Assembly (NCBI GenBank): GCA_947484535.1
Contig: CANKPO010000037.1
Coordinates: 1-9,110, forward strand
Reading direction: 5' to 3'
DNA length: 9,110 nt
From: Caulobacteraceae bacterium
GTDB taxonomy: Bacteria > Pseudomonadota > Alphaproteobacteria > Caulobacterales > Caulobacteraceae
Of the stretch, positions 1-6,427 are shown one piece after another (position 1 is the stretch's first letter; every line of letters begins with the position of its first letter). The position numbers were made by a program, and so were the translations under genes. Below the pieces are notes generated by a model that was not told where the DNA came from, made no database searches, and saw only the letters and a list, made by a program, of their open reading frames with translations.

Positions 1-404
1 GCCATACCGCCCGCGACCTTATGGACAAAGAGATCGTCACCAAGATCTTCCAACACAGCGAGGCCTTGGGTGGGGTCGGCCGCATGGATCAGGGGGGCGG
101 ACAGGCCTTGCGCCCGAAGATGGCCCGCGCAGGCGACAAAGGCCTCAATCCGGCCCGCCGCCAAGCGAGCCATGGAATTATAGCCCAGATCGACGCGTTC
201 TGCAGGGCTGGCATCTGGCGGACAGGGCTGGGTCTCGAGGGCTGGCGGCTGATCCATCAAGATCAGGCTGGCCCCGCCAGCGGCAGGGTAGATCCGCTCA
301 TAGCGCCGCGTTGAGGCGTCACCGGGCAGGGCCACGCGCCGCGCATCGCCTAAGCCAGTAGCCGCTAGAAACTCAGCCGTCGCGGCCTCACGTTCCAAAC
401 TCAA
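1..404 (-). CDS. amgK: AmgK-like sugar kinase, aminoglycoside phosphotransferase fold (N-terminal part, cut by window edge)
   Basis: I translated the minus strand by hand from a TTG at 404, giving 134 codons that stay open to the window edge. The protein begins MSLEREAATAEFLAATGLGD. It carries a glycine/serine-rich nucleotide-binding region (GDASTRRYERI) and a strand with LILMDQPPA, then VLEDLGDDLF near residues 118-127, all typical of the COG3178 phosphotransferase family. Family members such as Pseudomonas putida AmgK phosphorylate the anomeric carbon of N-acetylmuramate and N-acetylglucosamine in peptidoglycan recycling, in the cytoplasm. The catalytic Brenner motif lies beyond the window, so activity cannot be judged. 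TTG is chosen because an in-frame TGA lies a few codons upstream, no ATG or GTG lies between, and GGAAGGA sits 7 bases before it. The gene overlaps the end of tsaE by 17 bases. In many alphaproteobacteria the order tsaE-amgK-murU is kept, which supports the symbol. Substrate specificity is inference. Confidence 0.85.
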   Translation of the reverse strand, partial: MSLEREAATAEFLAATGLGDARRVALPGDASTRRYERIYPAAGGASLILMDQPPALETQPCPPDASPAERVDLGYNSMARLAAGRIEAFVACAGHLRAQGLSAPLIHAADPTQGLAVLEDLGDDLFVHKVAGGM

Positions 405-864
405 GCCCGCGTCCTTCCCAACTGCCGTGGGGGATCAGACGCACCTGTCTGCCCCCGCCCTCATGATCTGTATCAAAGACTATATCGAGTCGGTCGTGAG
501 GCAGATCCTCCTCTAACCGTTCAGGCCATTCGATCAGGGCCGCGCCATCTTCGAGGGCCTCATCCAAACCGATCTCATAGGCCTCGGACGCGCTGGTCAG
601 GCGATAGAGGTCGAAATGGGCGAGGGGAAAGTTCGGCCCTTCATAGAACTGGACGAGGGTGAAGGTGGGGCTGGGCACGTCCTCGTCGGGCCGGGTTAGG
701 GCTCGGATCAGGCCCCGCGCTAAGGTCGATTTGCCCGAGCCGAGCGGTCCCCAAAGACAGATGGCCTCGCCGCGCAAAATCTTGTCAGCCAAGGCGGTGC
801 CCAAGGCCGTCGTGGCCTGTTCGTCGGGCAGATGGTGCCAAGGGGCGGTGGCGTTCAAACGCAA
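388..864 (-). CDS. tsaE: TsaE, tRNA threonylcarbamoyladenosine biosynthesis ATPase
   Basis: This 158-residue protein is the usual size for TsaE (YjeE), the P-loop ATPase that works with TsaB and TsaD in making N6-threonylcarbamoyladenosine at position 37 of ANN-decoding tRNAs. The Walker A motif GPLGSGKST is at residues 39-47, the family motif PSPTFTL at 64-70, HFDLYRL at 83-89, and IEWPERL at 111-117. All expected landmarks are present and the frame is intact. The annotated start is a TTG. No ATG or GTG lies between it and an in-frame TGA upstream, and a second TTG two codons in is possible, so the first residues are uncertain. The gene starts 16 bases after the acyltransferase stop and overlaps the sugar kinase start by 17 bases, so it sits inside a tight operon. 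Confidence 0.95.
   Translation of the reverse strand: MRLNATAPWHHLPDEQATTALGTALADKILRGEAICLWGPLGSGKSTLARGLIRALTRPDEDVPSPTFTLVQFYEGPNFPLAHFDLYRLTSASEAYEIGLDEALEDGAALIEWPERLEEDLPHDRLDIVFDTDHEGGGRQVRLIPHGSWEGRGLEFGT
412..418 (-). promoter_or_regulatory. Ribosome binding site of the amgK-like gene
   Basis: On the minus strand this reads GGAAGGA, 7 bases before the TTG at 404. It lies inside the tsaE coding region and is the main reason for choosing this non-ATG start. The overlap suggests translational coupling with tsaE. Confidence 0.6.
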
Positions 865-880
865 GGGTCCAAGCTGTAAT

Positions 881-1747
881 CTATCGGGTCAACGAAAAGG
901 GTCGGTCCGGATCAAGCGGCAGTTGGCGTTCGACATAGGCCTTGATGGCCAGGGTCGCCGCGGCTGTATCGTTTCCGAGCTCACTGGGTGGGATCAGGGG
1001 CCCGATCGTTAGGCCAAATTGACCCCGGCGCTTGTTCAACAGCTCATGGAAAAGGGTAATGTCTCGAAGCTCACGTGAAAATCGATTGAAAAACTGAAAC
1101 AGGTGCGGATAGGGGCCTGTCAGATGGATGGGCAGGACCGGTGCGTCATATTTACGGGCTAGCGATATGGCGCTGGGCATCCAGCTTGGGTCTGAAATCT
1201 GGCCATCAGGGCCGCGCACGGCCAAGCGACCAGCCGGGAAAATGACGACCGCGCGCTCGGCTTCAAAGGCCTCTTGGGCGCGCTTTAGGGTCATCCGAGC
1301 CTTTTCGCGGGTGCGTTTTTCCTCAACCCACTCAACCGGAATAAGCACATCGTCAAAGCCCGCACAGACCCGGTGGGCATCGGCATTGGCAAAGAAGCAG
1401 AGGTCCTGCCTCAAACGCCCTATCCCGTCGCGCAGGGCAACCCCATCGGCAATGCCGGACGGATGGTTTGCGACGATCACAACCCGGCCGGTGGTTGGCA
1501 GGCGTTCCGGATGGCTCAAGGTGACGCGGACTTGCAAAAGGTTCGCCACATGGTCCAAGGCCGCGACCCCGCCCATTGTGGCTATAGCATCGGCCATCCG
1601 GCGCGCCTTGCGATAGCCGAGGATTTCATAGAGCAGCGGGCGCAGCATCGGCCATAGGCTAGACCGCACCAATTGCGGCGCGCGCTCATAGATCAGTTGG
1701 TCAACGATATGGCCGCGGGCCAAGGGCGCCGCCTGCAGATCGGTCAT
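881..1747 (-). CDS. PlsC-type lysophospholipid acyltransferase (hemolysin-like LPLAT subfamily)
   Basis: With the ATG at 1747 this is a 288-residue protein. It has the acyltransferase landmarks NHPSGIADG (H95 to D101) and FPAGR (170-174), followed by a typical PVLPIHLTG strand. These correspond to the catalytic His/Asp motif and the glycerophosphate-binding FPxG motif of enzymes that move an acyl chain onto a lysophospholipid or ornithine-lipid precursor at the inner membrane. The spacing between H and D is five residues, not the four of classical PlsC; this matches the COG3176-type (putative hemolysin) branch as I recall it. There is no clear transmembrane helix. The reading frame stays open to a TTG at 1804 and another ATG at 1774, but GAGGG lies 8 bases before the ATG at 1747, so I prefer that one. 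It follows the TetR gene after 77 bases and probably shares its transcript. The exact substrate is unknown. Confidence 0.85.
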   Translation of the reverse strand: MTDLQAAPLARGHIVDQLIYERAPQLVRSSLWPMLRPLLYEILGYRKARRMADAIATMGGVAALDHVANLLQVRVTLSHPERLPTTGRVVIVANHPSGIADGVALRDGIGRLRQDLCFFANADAHRVCAGFDDVLIPVEWVEEKRTREKARMTLKRAQEAFEAERAVVIFPAGRLAVRGPDGQISDPSWMPSAISLARKYDAPVLPIHLTGPYPHLFQFFNRFSRELRDITLFHELLNKRRGQFGLTIGPLIPPSELGNDTAAATLAIKAYVERQLPLDPDRPFSLTR

Positions 1748-1755
1748 GGTTTGCG

Positions 1756-1760
1756 CCCTC
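1756..1760 (-). promoter_or_regulatory. Ribosome binding site deciding the acyltransferase start
   Basis: The minus strand reads GAGGG here, 8 bases before the ATG at 1747. The upstream in-frame TTG (1804) and ATG (1774) have no comparable site. Confidence 0.5.
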
Positions 1761-1824
1761 GCATCCTGAATCATAGGATGGACTGACCCTATGTCGGTCG
1801 GCAAGGGTCAGGTTGCAAGGACTT

Positions 1825-2484
1825 TTAGTCCCGGTCGGAACCGGACATAGGCAAGGCTTCCATTAGGGCGCGGCGAAGCAGTTCGGAGGCCTCGGCGATG
1901 ATCACCTCTTGAGGCAGGCGATCTTCTTCAAACAGCAGTTCGTCGGCGCTGAAGGCAAATTCGAGGGCGATGCGGACCCGCAGCCACAGATCGTCACGGG
2001 GTGGATGGCCCAGCGTGGCGCTAAAGACCGACGTGACCATGTCAGTCATGTCCCGATAGGTTTCGACCCGAACATGGGCCAGTTGCGGCACAGCGCGCAG
2101 GGCCTTGAGGATCCAGACCGCACCGGGCTCCTTGAGCGTTGCCGCCCACGTGTCGCCGAGTACGGCGGGCAAACCATCGGCCAAGGCCTGTTGACCCTTT
2201 GGTGCCGTTTCCGCCAGCCATAGGGTCAGGATGTCAGAGCGACGCGAGAGCAACCGACGGCCCAGTGCCTCGAGAACCGCATATTTGTCTTTGAAGTAGC
2301 GATAGAGCGCCGGAGGGGTCATGCCGGCGCGGGCGCAGATTAGATTGGTTGAGATTCTCTCAATGCCAACCTCGGCCAGCAGATCACCGGAAACGTCCAA
2401 CAGGCGCTCGTAGGTCTGAACGGCACGGCCCTGTTTCGGCATTGCACGGGTACTATCCTGAAAAACTTCGGTTGAGTCGGGCAT
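1825..2484 (-). CDS. TetR/AcrR-family transcriptional repressor
   Basis: This 219-residue protein has an N-terminal helix-turn-helix of TetR type: RISTNLICARAGMTPPALYR at about residues 43-62, then YFKDKYAVLEAL, where the recognition helix and the YFxxKxxLL segment are canonical. The remaining 145 residues are a helical ligand-binding and dimerisation domain that does not reveal the ligand. The start is taken as the ATG at 2484 because GAGG lies 5 bases before it. The GTG two codons upstream overlaps that ribosome site. The gene is first in a minus-strand run with the acyltransferase, tsaE and the sugar kinase. A TetR protein next to a lipid acyltransferase often senses acyl-CoA or a membrane-active compound, but that is inference here. 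It probably represses its own promoter through one of the palindromes upstream. Confidence 0.92.
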   Translation of the reverse strand: MPDSTEVFQDSTRAMPKQGRAVQTYERLLDVSGDLLAEVGIERISTNLICARAGMTPPALYRYFKDKYAVLEALGRRLLSRRSDILTLWLAETAPKGQQALADGLPAVLGDTWAATLKEPGAVWILKALRAVPQLAHVRVETYRDMTDMVTSVFSATLGHPPRDDLWLRVRIALEFAFSADELLFEEDRLPQEVIIAEASELLRRALMEALPMSGSDRD

Positions 2485-2563
2485 GGACACCTCGATGCTA
2501 GCTTTTAATACCGATTTTAGAACCTAAGCAAGTACAGCGATATTAACCTTTGGGGTGCGGCAC

Positions 2564-2671
2564 TTTCGCTAATGAATAATATATGCAGCTTTTCTGATCA
2601 ATCGGAAAAGTAGCGAAAATGCCCATCCTGTGAAAAATTGTTCAATTCCATCAATAAGTTAGTTTTCGCTA
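2564..2671. repeat. Three copies of TTTCGCTA
   Basis: TTTCGCTA occurs at 2564-2571 and again at 2664-2671, exactly 100 bases apart, and in inverted form (TAGCGAAA) at 2611-2618. Three exact 8-base copies within 108 bases of a divergent promoter region suggest a binding site for a regulator, though chance cannot be excluded in AT-rich DNA. Confidence 0.5.
2589..2610. promoter_or_regulatory. 22-base near-palindrome, candidate TetR operator
   Basis: The left half is CTTTTCTGATC and the right half AATCGGAAAAG. The arms CTTTTC-n-GAT and ATC-n-GAAAAG are exact reverse complements with a single mismatched position and a two-base centre. Length and symmetry fit a dimeric repressor such as the adjacent TetR protein. 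It lies about 105 bases upstream of the TetR start and 175 bases upstream of the CYTH-CHAD start. The assignment to TetR is inference. Confidence 0.5.
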
Positions 2672-2676
2672 TCTAA

Positions 2677-2692
2677 CTGCTCGGTCGAGCAG
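2677..2692. promoter_or_regulatory. Perfect 16-base palindrome, alternative operator
   Basis: CTGCTCG and CGAGCAG are perfect 7-base arms around GT. It lies about 93 bases upstream of the CYTH-CHAD start. It could be an operator or a hairpin in a leader transcript. There is no T tract, so it is not a terminator. Confidence 0.45.
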
Positions 2693-2784
2693 ACCCGCGG
2701 GGCCGATAGGGGCGGCATAAGCATTAGACTGGCAAAGACCTGTTAATGGTCGCATGAAATAGGGATGGTGGAAAAACAGTTGGC

Positions 2785-4278
2785 ATGATGACGCTGAACC
2801 AACCCACGGAAATTGAACTGAAACTGGGCGTCGCTTGGCCAGATGTTGCGCGACTGGCGGCTTCGCCCTTGTGGCAGGATCAAGAGCCCCGCGCCCTAAC
2901 CTCAATCTATTTCGATACAGATGATCAGCACCTGCGCCGTGTCGGCTTGACCCTTCGACTGCGTGCCGGAATCCAGACCCTTAAGGTCATGGCGCCCAAG
3001 GCTTCGGGCCTTTTTGAGCGGGCTGAGTGGGAACATCCGGTTCAGGGAACGACACCGGATCTGTCGTTGCTCGCGCAAACGCCCTTGGCTGCTGTCGATC
3101 TGGGAGCGAATCAGCTGCATCCAGTCTTTCTCATTCAGGTGGATCGGCGAACCGCTCTGATCAGTCCCACGCCAGGCTGTCAGATCGAAATGGCGTTCGA
3201 TATTGGCCGCGTCGAGGCCGGTGGTCGGGTGCAGGACTTTGCCGAGCTGGAATTGGAACGTCTGGAGGGGCCAACGCGCGCCCTGTTTGATCTGGCCCTA
3301 AGCATGGCTGTCGAGACCCGCCTCTTGGCCTCGTCCCAATCTAAGGCTGATCGGGGCTTTGCCTTGCTGGCCAATCAACCGGTCCGGCCCCTGAAGGCTG
3401 AAAGCCGACTGGACCTGTCTGGCCTCAGCGTGGGCCAAGCCCTCAGTGCCATGGTGCGCGAAGGTCTTGGTCATATTTTGCACAATGGGGCCCTGGTCGC
3501 TCAGAAGCGAGAGGTTGAGGCGCTTCACCAGATCCGCGTCGCCCTGCGCCGCCTCCGCGCAACCTTGGGACTGTTCAAGCCGGTGGTCGCTGACAAGACC
3601 TTTATCGACCTGCGGGCCAGTCTTCGCGCCCTAGGCCAAACTATGGGCCGCGCCCGTGACTTGGATGTGTTGATTGCGCTTATCGAGACCTCGGACCAGC
3701 CTTCTGCCCGTCTGCTGGAGGCCCTCATCCTTGATCGCGGTGCGGCCTATGACGAGGTGTGCCGGGTCTTGGCCTCGCACGCCTATGGTCAAACCCTTTT
3801 AACGGTGATGGCTTGGGCGGAGACGGGGGATTGGCGTCAGAGCCCTTGGTCGCAGTCGGGCCTGCGTGATCAGCCGGTGTTGCAGTTTGCTGATCAGGCG
3901 CTGGAACGTCTGCGCCGAAAGCTCAAGACCGACGGCAAGGACCTAACCAACCTGCCCACTGAAGCGCAGCATCGGGTGCGCATTCGGGCCAAGAACCTGC
4001 GCTATGGGATGGAACTCTTTGCCAGCCTCTATCCGGAGGGCTTGGAGCGGCGTCGTCATCTGATTAGTGCCGTCAAACAGGTTCAAGATCGGCTGGGCCT
4101 TGTCAATGACCGCGCCGTGGGCGAGGCGCTTCTGCGGGCCCACGCGACGGGTCCAGCAGCGTTCGATGCGGGCCGCGCCGTCGCCAACCTCTATGTTGGG
4201 CAAAGGGATGCCGTGCTTAAGGCGGATGCGGCCCTGAGGTTGGCGCTCGATCTACCGAGATTTTGGCCCAAGCCCTAA
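2785..4278 (+). CDS. CYTH-CHAD protein, probable inorganic triphosphatase (YgiF-like)
   Basis: This 497-residue two-domain protein starts with the CYTH signature ExExK (E9, E11, K13) and continues with the basic strand LTLRLRAGIQTLKVMAP and the acidic strand FAELELERLEG (E154, E156, E158). Together these form the triphosphate tunnel that binds metal and triphosphate. The CHAD domain spans about 215-490, with LHQIRVALRRLRATLGLF (H248), RARDLD (289-294) and HRVRIRAKNLRY (H396). These conserved His and Arg residues bind polyphosphate in CHAD proteins. Escherichia coli YgiF, with the same architecture, hydrolyses inorganic triphosphate, and that is the best guess here. The start may be either of two adjacent ATGs; an in-frame TGA at 2755 excludes a longer form. 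The ribosome site is poor (GGTGGA 12 bases away). The gene stands alone, divergent from the TetR operon, and ends at a hairpin terminator. Confidence 0.93.
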   Translation: MMTLNQPTEIELKLGVAWPDVARLAASPLWQDQEPRALTSIYFDTDDQHLRRVGLTLRLRAGIQTLKVMAPKASGLFERAEWEHPVQGTTPDLSLLAQTPLAAVDLGANQLHPVFLIQVDRRTALISPTPGCQIEMAFDIGRVEAGGRVQDFAELELERLEGPTRALFDLALSMAVETRLLASSQSKADRGFALLANQPVRPLKAESRLDLSGLSVGQALSAMVREGLGHILHNGALVAQKREVEALHQIRVALRRLRATLGLFKPVVADKTFIDLRASLRALGQTMGRARDLDVLIALIETSDQPSARLLEALILDRGAAYDEVCRVLASHAYGQTLLTVMAWAETGDWRQSPWSQSGLRDQPVLQFADQALERLRRKLKTDGKDLTNLPTEAQHRVRIRAKNLRYGMELFASLYPEGLERRRHLISAVKQVQDRLGLVNDRAVGEALLRAHATGPAAFDAGRAVANLYVGQRDAVLKADAALRLALDLPRFWPKP

Positions 4279-4307
4279 TCGGAGCCTGCCCGCGCCCCGA
4301 TAAAGAT

Positions 4308-4345
4308 TTAGGCCCTGAACGGTGAGGTTCAGAGCCTAACTTTTT
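4308..4345 (+). terminator. Hairpin terminator after the CYTH-CHAD gene
   Basis: TTAGGCCCTGAAC (4308-4320) and GTTCAGAGCCTAA (4327-4339) pair over 13 positions with one mismatch around the loop GGTGAG. C and TTTTT follow at 4340-4345. It lies 30 bases after the stop and between converging genes. On the minus strand the hairpin is followed by ATCTTTATC, a weaker tail, so it may also serve the chemoreceptor gene. Confidence 0.8.
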
Positions 4346-4367
4346 CGTCTCATAAAGGGGGTGAGAT

Positions 4368-5981
4368 CTAGAACTCTTCCCACCCTTCGTCAGAGGCTGA
4401 TGGCGCGGGTTTGCGCACTGGTGCAGGGGCTGCCGGGGGGCGACTGGCGAAGGTCGGGGCTGGCCGGGCGGCGGGTCTGCTGGGCGCGCGGCTGGGCGCA
4501 AGGGTGGCCGCAAGGGTGGCCACTTCGCCATAGTTAAACCGGCCAATCAGGGCCTGAAGGTTGGTCGTCTCGTCGGCCAACTGGCGGCTGGCAGCAGTCG
4601 ATTGCTCGACCATGGCGGCGTTCTGTTGGGTCACCTGATCCATCTGAACGACGGTGGTATTGACCTCTTGCAGGCCGATGGACTGTTCTTCGGCCGAGGC
4701 GGCGATCTGGGAGACCAGATCATTGATCTCAGCGACCTCTTCGACGATCCGCTTTAAGGCTTGGCCGGTTTGACCCACCAGATCCACGCCCGACGCGACC
4801 TGGCGCGAACTTTCGCTGATCAGGCCCTTGATCTCCTTGGCCGCCTCGGCAGAGCGCTGAGCCAAGGCCCGCACTTCGGAGGCGACAACGGCAAAGCCCC
4901 GGCCCGCATCGCCCGCCCGTGCAGCCTCGACCCCGGCATTAAGGGCCAGAAGGTTGGTTTGGAAGGCGATCTCGTCGATCACGCCGATGATCTGGGTGAT
5001 CTGACGTGATGAGGATTCAATCTCGCTCATGGCCGCGACGGCTTGGCTGACAATCACGCCAGACTGTTCTGCGCCGGTCTTGGCCGAATTGACGGCCCGC
5101 TTGGCTTGGATCGCCCCTTCGGAGGAGCGCCGGACGGTAGAGGTGATTTCCCCTAGAGCGGCGGCGGCCTGTTCCAAGCTGGCGGCTTGGTTTTCCGTGC
5201 GACGCGACAGGTCGTCTGACGCCATCGAGATCTCGTTGGTCCCGGAGCGGATCCCGTCCGACGCCTGACCGATCACCGCCATGGTGTTCTGCAGTTGCTC
5301 CATGGCGCCGTTAAAGTCGTTTTGAAGCTTCGTATATTGCGGCGCGAATTTCTGGGTCAGGCGGGTGGTGAGGTCTCCACTCGAAAGGTCTGCCAAGGCT
5401 TTGGCCAGCGCGTCAACCAGCGCGGACTGCTGCTGTTCAGCCTCGGCGAGCGCCGCTTCCTTGGCTTTGCGCTCATCGTCTAGGGCTTCGATATAGATCG
5501 AGATGCTAAAATCCATATCCAGCATGACGGCCTTGATCAGGGCAACGAGCGGATCGGCCAGATCCGTATCCTTCAGCGGCTTGGTGAGCAGGCCGCCCTT
5601 GGGCAGGCGCTCCTTTAAGGTGGCGCGGATCAGCTGTTCAGTGATGAGGGCATAGCCGCCAATGTACCAGCGGGGCTCTAGACCGATGCGGGCATGAACA
5701 TGACCGATGGTACGCACGCTGCGCACATAGTCGTCATTGAAATCGGCCGAGGAAATATTGCCCCAGTGGCGCTGTTGGCGCGCACCGGCCGACTCGATGG
5801 CGCGGTCGTCGCTGAAGAAACGTTTGACCTCGGGATATTGCCGAACCTGACCATAGAACGTCTCGAGCGCGCCCGGCAATGACCGCTCAATAATGGGCTT
5901 GATGGACCGCAAGGCCCGCCCGCTCGGCTCGTCGAGGCGCATGAAGCTCATGCGTTGGGTCAGGTCGTAGTTGGTGGTCAT
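4368..5981 (-). CDS. Soluble globin-coupled methyl-accepting chemotaxis protein
   Basis: This 537-residue receptor has no transmembrane segment. Residues about 10-165 form a protoglobin sensor domain. The likely proximal heme ligand is H96 in HVHARIGL, followed by the conserved WYIGGY. A coiled linker leads to a HAMP-like segment (about 188-240, LADLSSGDLTTRL). The kinase-control domain follows, with its hairpin tip at about 334-358 (DEIAFQTNLLALNAGVEAAR). The tail is rich in alanine and proline and ends in GWEEF, which resembles the CheR/CheB-tethering pentapeptide (xWxxF). By analogy with HemAT it should sense oxygen or another gas through heme and signal to CheA/CheW from the cytoplasm. 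AGGGG lies 8 bases before the ATG at 5981. The gene is next to a flagellin on the same strand, separated by an AT-rich gap and a terminator. The ligand is inferred. Confidence 0.95.
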   Translation of the reverse strand: MTTNYDLTQRMSFMRLDEPSGRALRSIKPIIERSLPGALETFYGQVRQYPEVKRFFSDDRAIESAGARQQRHWGNISSADFNDDYVRSVRTIGHVHARIGLEPRWYIGGYALITEQLIRATLKERLPKGGLLTKPLKDTDLADPLVALIKAVMLDMDFSISIYIEALDDERKAKEAALAEAEQQQSALVDALAKALADLSSGDLTTRLTQKFAPQYTKLQNDFNGAMEQLQNTMAVIGQASDGIRSGTNEISMASDDLSRRTENQAASLEQAAAALGEITSTVRRSSEGAIQAKRAVNSAKTGAEQSGVIVSQAVAAMSEIESSSRQITQIIGVIDEIAFQTNLLALNAGVEAARAGDAGRGFAVVASEVRALAQRSAEAAKEIKGLISESSRQVASGVDLVGQTGQALKRIVEEVAEINDLVSQIAASAEEQSIGLQEVNTTVVQMDQVTQQNAAMVEQSTAASRQLADETTNLQALIGRFNYGEVATLAATLAPSRAPSRPAARPAPTFASRPPAAPAPVRKPAPSASDEGWEEF

Positions 5982-6427
5982 GGCGAAGGCCCCTGGTTCC
6001 CAGCATGGCTGGCGACATCACGGTCGATAGCGAGTGATATCGTTCAGTTGATTAAAACTCAGTAAATCCAACATATTAGAAAGTTTAAATCGACGACCTT
6101 GGAAAGCTATATTTGAAATAATGACCAAGTCTTGATGAAAATTCTTTCAAAAAAGTCTAAAATTTTACGATTACCTCGTAATTTTACCTACAAAATATCA
6201 ATAAATATCGATTGTATAATCATTATTTCTGTCATTATTCCAATCTATATACGATACTATAGCGAATTATGGTTATAGAATTAGATTATTGATCGCTTTA
6301 AAGGCGGATGGGGTGTGATCATTTGTTTCTGTTCATTGGCACCTGATAACCGAAAGGGGCGGCGGGCTTTCGCCGCGCCGCCCCTCGAAGTACAAATCAG
6401 GGTTACCGATTCACCTGCCGGCTGCCC
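5982..6427. other. 446-base gap with an AT-rich island
   Basis: No gene is visible. From 6061 to 6300 only about a quarter of the bases are G or C (62 of 240 by my count), against clearly GC-rich flanks. It holds the inverted repeat TTACGA/TCGTAA (6165-6181), a direct repeat AATTTTAC (6161-6168 and 6180-6187) and CGATA/TATCG arms (6025-6042). It must contain the chemoreceptor promoter, read leftward, but I cannot place -35 and -10 elements with confidence. The right end is the flagellin terminator. Confidence 0.6.
6355..6385 (-). terminator. Strong GC hairpin, flagellin terminator
   Basis: AGGGGCGGCG (6355-6364) pairs perfectly with CGCCGCCCCT (6376-6385), with further pairing of GGC and GCC inside. 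Read on the minus strand it begins about 42 bases after the flagellin stop and is followed by TTTCGG, a short T run. It would stop transcription before the chemoreceptor gene and protect the 3' end of the flagellin mRNA. Confidence 0.7.

Larger units (their letters stand above)
2485..2784. promoter_or_regulatory. Divergent intergenic region with several palindromes
   Basis: These 300 bases separate the TetR gene (leftward) from the CYTH-CHAD gene (rightward) and should hold both promoters. The middle is AT-richer than the flanking genes. I see no convincing -35/-10 pair. It holds a 22-base near-palindrome, a 12-base palindrome (AATTGTTCAATT at 2636-2647), a perfect 16-base palindrome and three copies of TTTCGCTA, listed separately where strong. 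No ORF with coding character is visible. Confidence 0.6.

Noticed and set aside
659..1012. 117-codon plus-strand frame across the tsaE-acyltransferase junction
   Set aside because: It overlaps two well supported minus-strand genes and shows no domain.
1128..1616. 162-codon plus-strand frame opposite the acyltransferase
   Set aside because: It is antisense to a gene with clear family motifs, has Arg/Ser/Thr-rich composition typical of a shadow frame, and has no recognisable motif.
4217..4546. Proline-rich 109-codon minus-strand frame over the chemoreceptor tail and terminator
   Set aside because: It is a shadow of the Ala/Pro-rich tail in another frame and crosses the terminator hairpin.
6337..6351. 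TGGCAC on the plus strand, a perfect sigma-54 -24 element
   Set aside because: After five bases the sequence is AACC, not TTGC, and there is no rightward gene behind it.
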